64,000 nt of DNA. Source: Streptomyces lasiicapitis. GTDB lineage: Bacteria; Actinomycetota; Actinomycetes; Streptomycetales; Streptomycetaceae. Positions 8,522-16,177 of this stretch are shown here, piece after piece. The notes under the pieces are model-generated. The model was given only the letters and a program-made list of their open reading frames with translations, was not told where the DNA came from and made no database searches. The position numbers were made by a program, and so were the translations under genes. The stretch covers positions 517,560-581,559 of the forward strand of contig NZ_BMNG01000003.1 of the NCBI RefSeq assembly GCF_014646335.1, in the 5' to 3' direction. How positions within the stretch are numbered: the first letter of the stretch is position 1; each line of letters begins with the position of its first letter.

Positions 8522-8644
8522 TGAGAGCCGGTCTTTGAACCCCCGCCTGCGCCCCGCCGCCCGGCACGCACGCCGATCGCACGCACCGAACGCCGCTGCG
8601 CCCGCGCTCCGCGCGAACGACGGGGGTTCAAAGACCGGCTCTCA
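8522..8644. repeat. Perfect 24-bp inverted repeat with 75-bp spacer
   Basis: The arm at 8522-8545 is the exact reverse complement of 8621-8644. The right arm includes the TGA stop of the toroid gene (8642-8644) and the left arm lies 61 bp before the start of the cupin-like gene. The 75-nt spacer is extremely GC-rich and codes for nothing obvious. It could act as a large attenuating hairpin, a processing site or a small mobile remnant. Confidence 0.8.
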
Positions 8645-10042
8645 GGCGTCCGGCTGATACATCCATACGGCATGTGCGCGCAGCGCCGAAAGCCCTTGAT
8701 AGGTCATCCACAGCGGGCGGCCGAGATCGTGCCCGTCCCAGTTCCAGATCCCGTCGTCCTGCTGGCGCAGCACACTCGCGACCGCGTCCGCGAGGAGCGC
8801 GTGCCACGCGTCCTCGCGGTCCTCGGCGGCGGCGATCTCCCAGGCGCCCGGCGTAAGCAGCGCGCGCACCATCCACGCGGCCGTGAAGTGCCGTACGAAG
8901 AGGACCTCTTGACGCCAGGAGTCCTGCGGGTGCGGGCGGCGCACCTCCTCCTGCGTGTTGACCAGGTCGGCGCAGGCCTCGTGCGCGGGCATCGGGCAGG
9001 ACAGCAGCCAGCGGATGCCGTCCTCGCGCGCGGCCCGGGTGTTGGTGTCCTCGCCGAGGACGCGGGCCGCGCGGTCCAGGGCGACGACGGCCTGCGCGGT
9101 GTGCGCGGGCGAGGGCCGCGTCGGGTGCGCCGCCGACGAGCGCAGGCTCGGTCCCCAGCAGCGGCGGTGCTCGCGGGCCGGGTCGGTGATCGTCCGGTCC
9201 ACCAGCTCGTCGCGCAGGCGGGCGATGACCGGGGACTCGGGCGCCGCGCGCAGCATGCCCCGCAGCACCGTCGTCACGACATGGGTGCGGGCCAGGCCCG
9301 ACGGCTCCAGGTCCGCCGTGAAGCGGGCCGCGCAGCGCGCCGCCTCGTCCGCGAGCCGCGCCGGGTCCGCGCCCGCGCGGGCGAGCGCGCCGAGCACCAG
9401 GGCGCTCACCTCGGGCCGCGGCACCGACCCCTGCGAGCGCGCGGCCCAGCCGCCGTCCGCGAGGCGCAGCCGCCACAGCGTCTCGACCAGCTCCGAAGTG
9501 TTCAACCTGCCGTCCTGCACGCCGAGTTCGAGGACCAGGTGCAGTCCGTACGCCGTGCCGGTGGGCGTGGGCCTGACCGGCTCGGTCTGCTCGTCGAGGG
9601 CGTGCCGCCAGCCGGTGAGGAGGCCGCGGTCGGGGTCGTCGACGACCGCCAGCTCCGAGTGCAGGGTGTGGTGGGTCGCGGCGGCGAGCGCCGGGAACGG
9701 GCCGGGGGAGCCGGTGGACCGCGGGCCGGTGCCCGGGGTGCGTGGCGCGGCGGTGGTCGTACCGGCACCGTCCGGGGTGGCTCGCGCGCGCAGCAGCGCC
9801 GCCGCCAGCCAGGCGGCCACACCCGTGCCCACGCCGCTGACCGCCGCGATGCCGTACCGCGCGGCGTCGCCGGAGATCTCCTGCGGCAGCACGCCGACCA
9901 GGGACTGGAACACCGCGTACCCCGCGGCGGCGCAGCCGAAGCCGCCGAGCCAGCCCACGAACCGGCCCTGGCGCGAATCGCCCGGGGCAGGCGGCTCGGG
10001 ATCGGGCCGGACCGGGCGGCGGCCGAGCTGCTGCTGTGACAC
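8642..10042 (-). CDS. Membrane-anchored alpha/alpha-toroid (prenyltransferase/squalene-cyclase-like) protein
   Basis: A 466-aa protein. Two hydrophobic segments (about 28-51 and 60-84) anchor it, a Pro/Thr-rich linker follows, and the rest is helical with short GxW-type repeats: LADGGWAARSQGS, then QDDGIWNWDGHDLGRPLWMTYQGLSALRAH near the C-terminus. Such repeats are seen in squalene-cyclase, prenyltransferase and terpenoid-cyclase toroid folds. No DxDD or Zn-ligand motif typical of active cyclases or prenyltransferases is evident, so it may be a binding or scaffold protein. The cupin-like gene lies downstream on the same strand. Function unknown. Confidence 0.68.
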   Translation of the reverse strand: MSQQQLGRRPVRPDPEPPAPGDSRQGRFVGWLGGFGCAAAGYAVFQSLVGVLPQEISGDAARYGIAAVSGVGTGVAAWLAAALLRARATPDGAGTTTAAPRTPGTGPRSTGSPGPFPALAAATHHTLHSELAVVDDPDRGLLTGWRHALDEQTEPVRPTPTGTAYGLHLVLELGVQDGRLNTSELVETLWRLRLADGGWAARSQGSVPRPEVSALVLGALARAGADPARLADEAARCAARFTADLEPSGLARTHVVTTVLRGMLRAAPESPVIARLRDELVDRTITDPAREHRRCWGPSLRSSAAHPTRPSPAHTAQAVVALDRAARVLGEDTNTRAAREDGIRWLLSCPMPAHEACADLVNTQEEVRRPHPQDSWRQEVLFVRHFTAAWMVRALLTPGAWEIAAAEDREDAWHALLADAVASVLRQQDDGIWNWDGHDLGRPLWMTYQGLSALRAHAVWMYQPDA

Positions 10043-10177
10043 AGGATGTTCCCTCCCCCCAGGGCGGCGCGTGGGTCGTCGTGATTCCCAGTCTAGGCGG
10101 CCGTAACCGTGTTTCCCCGGGTCAGGGAGGGTTCGAAAGCCGGCCGTCGAGGGGCGCGCCGCCCCGTGGTCCCGCTG

Positions 10178-13069
10178 TCACCGCCTCCTTGCGGCCGCCG
10201 AGAAGGTGAAGGTGAACTCGGCCGGTGCCACCCGGAGTTCGTGCTGCGGCAGCACCCCGGGCCCGCACGACTGCGAGCCGATGCCGCGCTGCCCGTGGTC
10301 GAGGTGCACCCACACCGTGTCACCCGGCGTCAGGTCCGTGCGGTGGGCCGCCGCGTCGAGCTGCTCGCTGCTCCAGCGGCGGGCCGTGAACCAGAACGCG
10401 GGGTCGCCCACGATGCGTACGCCCTCGCCGTCGATGCCGGTGCGCAGCTCGGCCCAGCGGACGTCGGCGCGGGCGCCGTTCTCCTGCGGGCGGACGTACG
10501 GCGTCTGCATGCGGTCCACGGGCATGGACCAACGGCTCACGGTGGAAGCCGACTTGGTGTCCGGATAGCCCTCGCCGGGGCCGCCGCCGAACCACTGCGC
10601 GTAGCCGAGCGCGGCGGGAAGCCCGATCCGGACGCCGAGCCGGGGCAGCGGCACCTCCCAGTCGCCCTCCGGCGTCACCGACACCGCGAGCCGCAGGTCG
10701 GTGCCGTCGGACGTCCAGCGGTAGACGGTGCGCAGCGCGAGGTCGCGGGCGGCGGGTGCCATCCGGGTGCGGACGGTGAGCGCGTCCGCGCCCGACGCGC
10801 CCAACTCGACGTCGTCCAGGCGGTGGTGCATGCGGTCCAGGCCCAGCTTGCGCCACAGCGGGCCGTAGCGGGTGTCGGGCTGCCAGGGCGCGCCGTCGTC
10901 GTTGTCGGTGGTCGCGCGCCATACGTCCAGGCGGGGCGCGGCCGTCAGGGTGAGCGTGTCCAGGGCGCGCAACTCGCCGGTGCGGACGTCGAATCGGCCG
11001 GGGCCGAGGGCCACGTCGTAGCCGCGGCGGCGCGGGCTCTCACCGGTGGCGACGGGCACCGGCGGGCGCGGCGTGACGGCGAAGTCGGCGCGGGCCACCA
11101 CGTGGTCGAGCGAAGTCCAGTTGGTCTCCTCGCAGACCATGGCGGTCAGATACAGCCGCGTCTCGGCGCCGCTCGCCGCCGCGGGCGGGTCGGGCAGCTT
11201 CAGCTCGACGCTCTCGCCGGGGCCGAGTTCGGGCGGCACGTCCAGCGGGCCCGAGGCGTCCCGCTCCGCGCCGTCCATGAGGTACGTCCACTCGAAGGCC
11301 AGCTCCGAAAGGTCCGCGAAGGCGTAGAGATTGGTCACAGACACCGTGCCGGACACCGGGTCGTAGCCGAACCGCACCGGCTGGATCACCCGCTTGTAGT
11401 CGAGGAGCCCGGGGGACGGCGTGCGGTCGGGGAAGCACAGGCCGTCCGCGACGAAGTTCCCGTCGTGCAGCTCCTCGCCGAAGTCGCCGCCGTAGGCGAA
11501 GCCGTACGCCGGGTGTCGCAGGCCGTGGTCGATCCACTCCCAGACGAACCCGCCCTGCAGCCGCTCGTACCGCTCGAACAGGTCCTGGTACTCGCGCAGT
11601 CCGCCGGGGCCGTTGCCCATGGCGTGCCCGTACTCGCAGAGAATGAAGGGGAGTTGACGCCGCGTCTCGGAGCCTTCGTCCTCGCCCCGGCCGATGCGTT
11701 CGACCTCGGCGTGGTCGGCGTACATGCGCGAATACATGTCGGTGTCCCGGCACGAGGGGTCGCCCTCGTAGTGCAGCAGCCGGTCCGGGTCCCGCTCCCG
11801 GATCCACGCGGCCATCGCGCGCAGGCCCTTGCCCGTGCCGCACTCGTTGCCGAGGGACCACACGATCACCGACGGATGGTTCTTGTCCCGCTGGACGGTG
11901 CGGGTGGCGCGGTCGAGCAGGGCCGGGGTCCAGCGGTCGTCGTCGGCGGGGTTGCCGCGCCAGCCCAGCATCGTGAAGCCGTGCGTCTCCAGGTCGCACT
12001 CGTCGATGACCCAGAGGCCCAGCTCGTCGCACAGGTCCAGGAAGGCCGGGTGCGGCGGATAGTGGGACGTACGCACGGCGTTGATGTTGTGCTGCTTCAT
12101 CAGCCGGACGTCCGCGCGCATCGTGGCGAGGTCGAGGGCGCGGCCCTTCTCCGGGTGGAACTCGTGCCGGTTCACGCCGCGGAAGAGCAGCGGCCGCCCG
12201 TTCACGGTGATCAGCCCGTCCGTCAGGGCGACCGTGCGGAAGCCCACCCGCAGCGCGATCCGCTCGCCCGCGGTGGCCAGCTCGGCGTCGTAGAGCCGGG
12301 GCCGCTCCGCCGACCACGGCTCGACCGGCACGGTCACGCTCTCGCCGGTGGCGACGTCGACACCCAGCTCCGGCACCGTCACCCGGCCCGGCACCTCGGA
12401 GTCCACCCGCAGCGTGCCGGTGCCGTCCTCGTGGTCGTACGAGGCGTGCGTGAAGAAGTCGCGCGCGGCGCCCTCGGGGCGGTGCAGGAGCGTCACGTCC
12501 CGGAAGATCCCGGGCAGCCACCACTGGTCCTGGTCCTCCAGGTACGACCCCGACGACCACTGGTGCACCCGTACGGCCAGGACGTTGCCCTCCGGCCGCA
12601 GCAGGTGCCCGACCGCGAACTCGTGCGGCAGCCGCGAGCCCTTGAAGTCGCCGAGCGGCGTCCCGTTCAGCCACACCCGCGCACACGACTCGACCCCGTC
12701 GAACCGCAGCACCGCGTCCCCGCCCGCCGGCCAGTCCGCAGGCAGGTCGAAGCCGCGCAGGTGGTCACCCGTCGGGTTCTCCGTCGGCACCCGCGGCGGG
12801 TCGACGGGAAACGGATACATCTGATTCGTGTAGAGGGGCGAGCCGTGGCCCTGCAACACCCAGTGTCCGGGCACGACGACCTCGTCCCAGGCCGCGGCGT
12901 CGAACCCGGCGGCGGCGAACGACTCGTCGGGCCCGCAGGCACCCGGTGAGAGCCGGAACCGCCAGCTTCCGTTCAGCGAAAGGGAGACGGCGTCCGAACC
13001 GGCGCACCACACACGCGGCGGCAGACCGCCGGTACCGGGGGATACGTCCTCGTGGTAGGGGAGCTCCAT
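10178..13069 (-). CDS. Glycoside hydrolase family 2, beta-galactosidase (LacZ-type)
   Basis: A 963-aa multi-domain enzyme that would hydrolyse terminal beta-galactosides. In order: sugar-binding jelly roll (WRFRLSPG, VVPGHWVLQGHGSPLYTN), Ig-like domain, TIM barrel (LITVNGRPLLFRGVNRHEFH, IDECDLETHGF), the acid/base Glu409 in SLGNECGTG and the nucleophile Glu479 in FILCEYGHAMGNGPG, then the C-terminal beta-sandwich domains (LDVWRATTDNDDG, QWFGGGPGEGYPD). All catalytic elements are present. No signal peptide, so it is cytoplasmic. The ATG at 13069 (MELPYHEDVSP) is preferred to a TTG at 13105. No transporter or regulator is adjacent. Confidence 0.93.
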   Translation of the reverse strand: MELPYHEDVSPGTGGLPPRVWCAGSDAVSLSLNGSWRFRLSPGACGPDESFAAAGFDAAAWDEVVVPGHWVLQGHGSPLYTNQMYPFPVDPPRVPTENPTGDHLRGFDLPADWPAGGDAVLRFDGVESCARVWLNGTPLGDFKGSRLPHEFAVGHLLRPEGNVLAVRVHQWSSGSYLEDQDQWWLPGIFRDVTLLHRPEGAARDFFTHASYDHEDGTGTLRVDSEVPGRVTVPELGVDVATGESVTVPVEPWSAERPRLYDAELATAGERIALRVGFRTVALTDGLITVNGRPLLFRGVNRHEFHPEKGRALDLATMRADVRLMKQHNINAVRTSHYPPHPAFLDLCDELGLWVIDECDLETHGFTMLGWRGNPADDDRWTPALLDRATRTVQRDKNHPSVIVWSLGNECGTGKGLRAMAAWIRERDPDRLLHYEGDPSCRDTDMYSRMYADHAEVERIGRGEDEGSETRRQLPFILCEYGHAMGNGPGGLREYQDLFERYERLQGGFVWEWIDHGLRHPAYGFAYGGDFGEELHDGNFVADGLCFPDRTPSPGLLDYKRVIQPVRFGYDPVSGTVSVTNLYAFADLSELAFEWTYLMDGAERDASGPLDVPPELGPGESVELKLPDPPAAASGAETRLYLTAMVCEETNWTSLDHVVARADFAVTPRPPVPVATGESPRRRGYDVALGPGRFDVRTGELRALDTLTLTAAPRLDVWRATTDNDDGAPWQPDTRYGPLWRKLGLDRMHHRLDDVELGASGADALTVRTRMAPAARDLALRTVYRWTSDGTDLRLAVSVTPEGDWEVPLPRLGVRIGLPAALGYAQWFGGGPGEGYPDTKSASTVSRWSMPVDRMQTPYVRPQENGARADVRWAELRTGIDGEGVRIVGDPAFWFTARRWSSEQLDAAAHRTDLTPGDTVWVHLDHGQRGIGSQSCGPGVLPQHELRVAPAEFTFTFSAAARRR

Positions 13070-13248
13070 GGGTCCATCAGAACGTGCCGGGGCGGTGAGG
13101 CTCAATTCTTTGCGTCGGAGCGTTGTTGGATTCTTGAGGAACAGATTGGACGGAACGAGGGGGCGGGCGGGGGCGTGCGGGCCGTCCGGGTGAGGAAAAA
13201 AGGAGTGGCAGCCCGTCGGAGGCGGGGGCTACAGTGCTGAACGTTCCT

Positions 13249-13267
13249 CGGCGGTGCATCACCGCCG
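13249..13267 (+). promoter_or_regulatory. Hairpin in the leader of the rsgA transcript
   Basis: CGGCGGT and ACCGCCG form a perfect 7-bp stem with a GCATC loop, 36 nt before the small leader ORF at 13303. A possible -10 element (TACAGT, 13230-13235) lies just upstream. This suggests a structured 5' leader; no known riboswitch class is recognised. Confidence 0.4.
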
Positions 13268-13302
13268 ATGTCGGCTGAGCAGGTCTTCAGGAGGTGTAAC
13301 TC

Positions 13303-13374
13303 ATGGCTGTCGTTGCGCAGGGCGCTGCCCGCATCCAGACGTTCATGCACATCACCTCCGTGGTCTCCGGCTGA
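13303..13374 (+). CDS. Putative 23-aa leader peptide upstream of rsgA
   Basis: An ATG at 13303 preceded by a near-ideal ribosome site (AGGAGGTG, 13289-13297, 5 nt spacing) opens a 23-codon frame. It begins MAVVAQGAARIQTF and ends SVVSG, with TGA at 13372-13374. Such a strong ribosome site on so short a frame, 64 nt before the rsgA start and downstream of a hairpin, suggests a translated regulatory leader or a genuine micro-peptide. It has no Cys run, Trp run or other amino-acid attenuator signature. Function unknown. Confidence 0.5.
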   Translation: MAVVAQGAARIQTFMHITSVVSG

Positions 13375-13438
13375 CCTACCTTTCTCTTGCGTGCCTGTCG
13401 GGCGCGCGGGCCGGGGCCACCCTTGTGAAGGGTTCCCC

Positions 13439-14587
13439 TTGTCCTCCTCAGCTTTTCCGGGTTCCTCCGGCGAACTCGACTTCTCTTCCCTCTCCTCCGG
13501 CGCCGCCTCGCACCCCCTCGCCCCCTACGGCTGGGACGAGGAGTGGGCCGCCGCCTTCGCCCCGTACGCGGAGCGCGGGCTGCTGCCCGGACGGGTCGTC
13601 CGCGTCGACCGCGGCAGCTGCGACCTCGTCGTCACCGAGGAAGGCGTCGTCCGCGCCGACACCACCTTCGTCACCCCGCACGACCCGCTGAGGGTCATCT
13701 GCACCGGCGACTGGGCGGCCGTCGACGCGCCCGGCGGCGACCCGCGCTACGTGCGGGACTACCTGCCGCGCCGCACGTCGTTCGTGCGGTCCACCTCCTC
13801 CAAGCGGTCCGAGGGGCAGATCCTCGCCGCCAACGTCGACCACGCGGTCATCGCCGTGTCGCTGGCCGGTGAGCTGGACCTCGGCCGCATCGAGCGGTTC
13901 CTCGCCCTCGGCTGGGAGTCCGGCGCGCAGCCGATCATCGCGCTCACCAAGGCCGACCTCGTGCCGGACGCCACCGCGCTCTCGTACCTCGTCGAGGACG
14001 TCGAGACGACTGCGCCCGGCGTGCAGGTGCTGCCCGTCAGCGCCGCCAACGGCGAAGGCGTCGACGTCCTCGCCGCCGTCGTCTCGGGCGGCACGTCCGT
14101 GCTGCTCGGGCAGTCCGGCGCGGGCAAGTCCACCCTCGCCAACGCCCTCGCCGGCGCCGAGATCATGGACGTACAGGCGATCCGTGACGTCGACGGCAAG
14201 GGGCGGCACACCACCACCACCCGCAACCTGCTCGTCCTGCCCGGCGGCGGTGTCCTCATCGACACGCCGGGGCTGCGCGGCGTCGGCCTCTACGACGCCG
14301 GGACCGGCGTCGGACAGGTCTTCGCCGAGATCGAGGAGCTCGCCGAGGGCTGCCGCTTCCAGGACTGCGCGCACGTCGCGGAGCCCGGCTGCGCGGTGCT
14401 TGCCGCGCTTGAGGACGGGATTCTGCCTGAGCGGCGGCTTGACAGCTACCGCAAGTTGATTCGTGAGAATCAGCGCATTGTCGCCAAGACCGATGCTCGG
14501 GTCCGGGCCGACCTGCGCCGTGAGTGGAAGCGGCGGGGCGCCGAGGGGAAGGCCGCCATGGAGGCCAAGCGGGGGCGGGTGCGCTAG
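13439..14587 (+). CDS. rsgA: Ribosome small-subunit-dependent GTPase RsgA
   Basis: A 382-aa circularly permuted GTPase that assists 30S maturation. Residues about 30-130 form the OB-fold (LLPGRVVRVDRGSCDLVVTE). The permuted G motifs follow: G4 TKAD (170-173), G1 GQSGAGKST (224-232), G2 in the HTTTTR segment (about 257-261) and G3 DTPG (275-278). A C-terminal zinc-binding region (CRFQDCAHVAEPGC) completes the fold. I choose a TTG start at 13439 because AAGGG sits 6 nt upstream and the protein then has normal length; the longer frame would overlap the leader peptide. It is followed by a strong hairpin. Confidence 0.9.
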   Translation: MSSSAFPGSSGELDFSSLSSGAASHPLAPYGWDEEWAAAFAPYAERGLLPGRVVRVDRGSCDLVVTEEGVVRADTTFVTPHDPLRVICTGDWAAVDAPGGDPRYVRDYLPRRTSFVRSTSSKRSEGQILAANVDHAVIAVSLAGELDLGRIERFLALGWESGAQPIIALTKADLVPDATALSYLVEDVETTAPGVQVLPVSAANGEGVDVLAAVVSGGTSVLLGQSGAGKSTLANALAGAEIMDVQAIRDVDGKGRHTTTTRNLLVLPGGGVLIDTPGLRGVGLYDAGTGVGQVFAEIEELAEGCRFQDCAHVAEPGCAVLAALEDGILPERRLDSYRKLIRENQRIVAKTDARVRADLRREWKRRGAEGKAAMEAKRGRVR

Positions 14588-14632
14588 CGCGGTGACTTGT
14601 CTGCGGGCCGGTGGGGGCTGGTCGCGCAGTTC

Positions 14633-14656
14633 CCCGCGCCCCTTACGGGGCGCGGG
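14633..14656 (+). terminator. Hairpin terminator after rsgA
   Basis: A perfect 10-bp stem CCCGCGCCCC/GGGGCGCGGG with a TTAC loop. The surrounding GGTCGCGCAGTTCCCCGCGC motif recurs in Streptomyces intergenic regions as far as I know. It separates rsgA from the Ada-AlkA gene. Confidence 0.65.
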
Positions 14657-14738
14657 TACCTCACACCGCGCCGGGGCGGCGAACGCGGCGTCCGATTTCC
14701 GCTAGCCCCGGTGGCCGCCCCGGACCACACTGGATGAC

Positions 14739-16142
14739 GTGAGTGACCACGACACCAGGTACGAAGCCGTACGCAGCCGCGACGCCCGTTTCGACGGTGA
14801 GTTCTTCTTCGCCGTCGAGACGACCGGCATCTACTGCCGGCCGAGCTGCCCGGCCGTCACCCCCAAGCGTCAGAACGTCCGCTACTACCCGACGGCCGCC
14901 GCCGCGCAGAGCAACGGCTTCCGCGCCTGCCGCCGCTGCCGCCCGGACGCCGTGCCCGGCTCCGCCGAGTGGAACGTCCGCGCGGACGTCGTGGGCCGCG
15001 CCATGCGCATGATCGGCGACGGTGTCGTCGACCGCGAGGGCGTCGGCGGCCTCGCCGTCCGCCTCGGCTACAGCGCCCGCCAGGTCCAGCGCCAGCTCAC
15101 CGCCGAGCTCGGCGCGGGCCCGGTCGCCCTTGCCCGCGCCCAGCGCGCGCACACCGCCCGCGTGCTGCTCCAGACCACCGACCTGCCGGTCACGGAGATC
15201 GCCTTCGCCGCCGGGTTCGCCAGCGTCCGGCAGTTCAACGACACGATCCGTGCCGTGTACGAGCTGACGCCCACCGCCCTGCGCGCCGCCGCGCCCAAGC
15301 GGGGCGGCGGCCGCGGCACCCCCTCCGCCGGCATCCCGCTGCGCCTCGCCCACCGCGGCCCCTACCAGGCCGCCGCCGTCTTCGACCTGCTCGCGCACGA
15401 GGCCCTGCCCGGCGTGGAGGACGTCAGCGGAGAGCGCGGCGCCCGCACGTACCGGCGCACGCTGCGCCTTCCGTACGCCTCCGGGATCGTGGCCGTCGAG
15501 GAGCGTGACGCGCGCCGGGGCGGCGACGCCCACCGCTGCGGCTGGCTGGAGGCCCGTCTCTTCCTGTCCGACCTGCGCGACCTGACGACCGCCGTCCAGC
15601 GCCTGCGCGGCCTCTTCGACCTGGACGCCGATCCGTACGCCGTCGACGAGCGCCTGTCCGCCGACCCCCGCCTCGCCCCGCTGGTCCGCGCCCGCCCCGG
15701 CCTGCGCTCGCCGGGCGCTGCCGACCCGGAGGAGTTCGCGGTGCGGGCGGTCGTGTCCAGGGAGGAGGCGCGGCGCCTGGTCGTCGAGCACGGCACGCCG
15801 CTGCCGTCGCCGTGCGGCACGCTCACGCACGTCTTCCCCGCGCCCGAAGCCCTCGCCCACCGCCTTCCGCTCGCGGCCGCCCTCGCCGACGGCACCGTGT
15901 GCCTGGACGCGGGCGCCGACCGCGACGACGCCGAGCGGCACCTGCGGGAAGTGCCCGGAGTGGACGCGAGAGCCGCCGCGGCCATCCGGATGCGGGCCCT
16001 CGGTGACCCCGACATGGCCGTACCGGGCGAGCACCTTTCCGACGCGTGGCGGCCCTGGCGGTCGTACGCGGTACGTCACCTGTGGACGGACGCGGGACAG
16101 CCGGGGCCGCGTGCGGAGGAGGAGCGACTCCTCACCGCGTAG
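14739..16142 (+). CDS. AdaA-AlkA fusion, methylation-responsive regulator/DNA glycosylase
   Basis: A 467-aa fusion. Residues 1-75 are the Ada methylphosphotriester sensor with zinc ligands C33, C37, C64 and C67 (TTGIYCRPSC, FRACRRCRPD); C33 corresponds to the methyl-accepting C38 of E. coli Ada. An AraC helix-turn-helix follows (about 85-180), then an AlkA N-terminal domain and a helix-hairpin-helix glycosylase region (EVPGVDARAAAAIRMRALGDPD). Oddly, the glycosylase active-site loop reads AVPGEHLSDAW (427-437). Where E. coli AlkA has the catalytic Asp238 there is Glu431, and about 16 residues before the WRPWRSYA helix are missing. Regulation is intact on paper, but base excision may be lost. 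GTG start at 14739. It follows rsgA by 151 bp. Confidence 0.88.
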   Translation: MSDHDTRYEAVRSRDARFDGEFFFAVETTGIYCRPSCPAVTPKRQNVRYYPTAAAAQSNGFRACRRCRPDAVPGSAEWNVRADVVGRAMRMIGDGVVDREGVGGLAVRLGYSARQVQRQLTAELGAGPVALARAQRAHTARVLLQTTDLPVTEIAFAAGFASVRQFNDTIRAVYELTPTALRAAAPKRGGGRGTPSAGIPLRLAHRGPYQAAAVFDLLAHEALPGVEDVSGERGARTYRRTLRLPYASGIVAVEERDARRGGDAHRCGWLEARLFLSDLRDLTTAVQRLRGLFDLDADPYAVDERLSADPRLAPLVRARPGLRSPGAADPEEFAVRAVVSREEARRLVVEHGTPLPSPCGTLTHVFPAPEALAHRLPLAAALADGTVCLDAGADRDDAERHLREVPGVDARAAAAIRMRALGDPDMAVPGEHLSDAWRPWRSYAVRHLWTDAGQPGPRAEEERLLTA

Positions 16143-16177
16143 CGGACCCGGCTGTCGGGGCGGGTGCTGCAACTGCC

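Noticed and set aside
8621..8644. GGTTCAAA-like stretch in the right arm of the inverted repeat, recalling a tRNA T-loop
   Set aside because: No 5-bp T-stem, anticodon arm or acceptor stem can be built around it; the sequence is explained by the inverted repeat.
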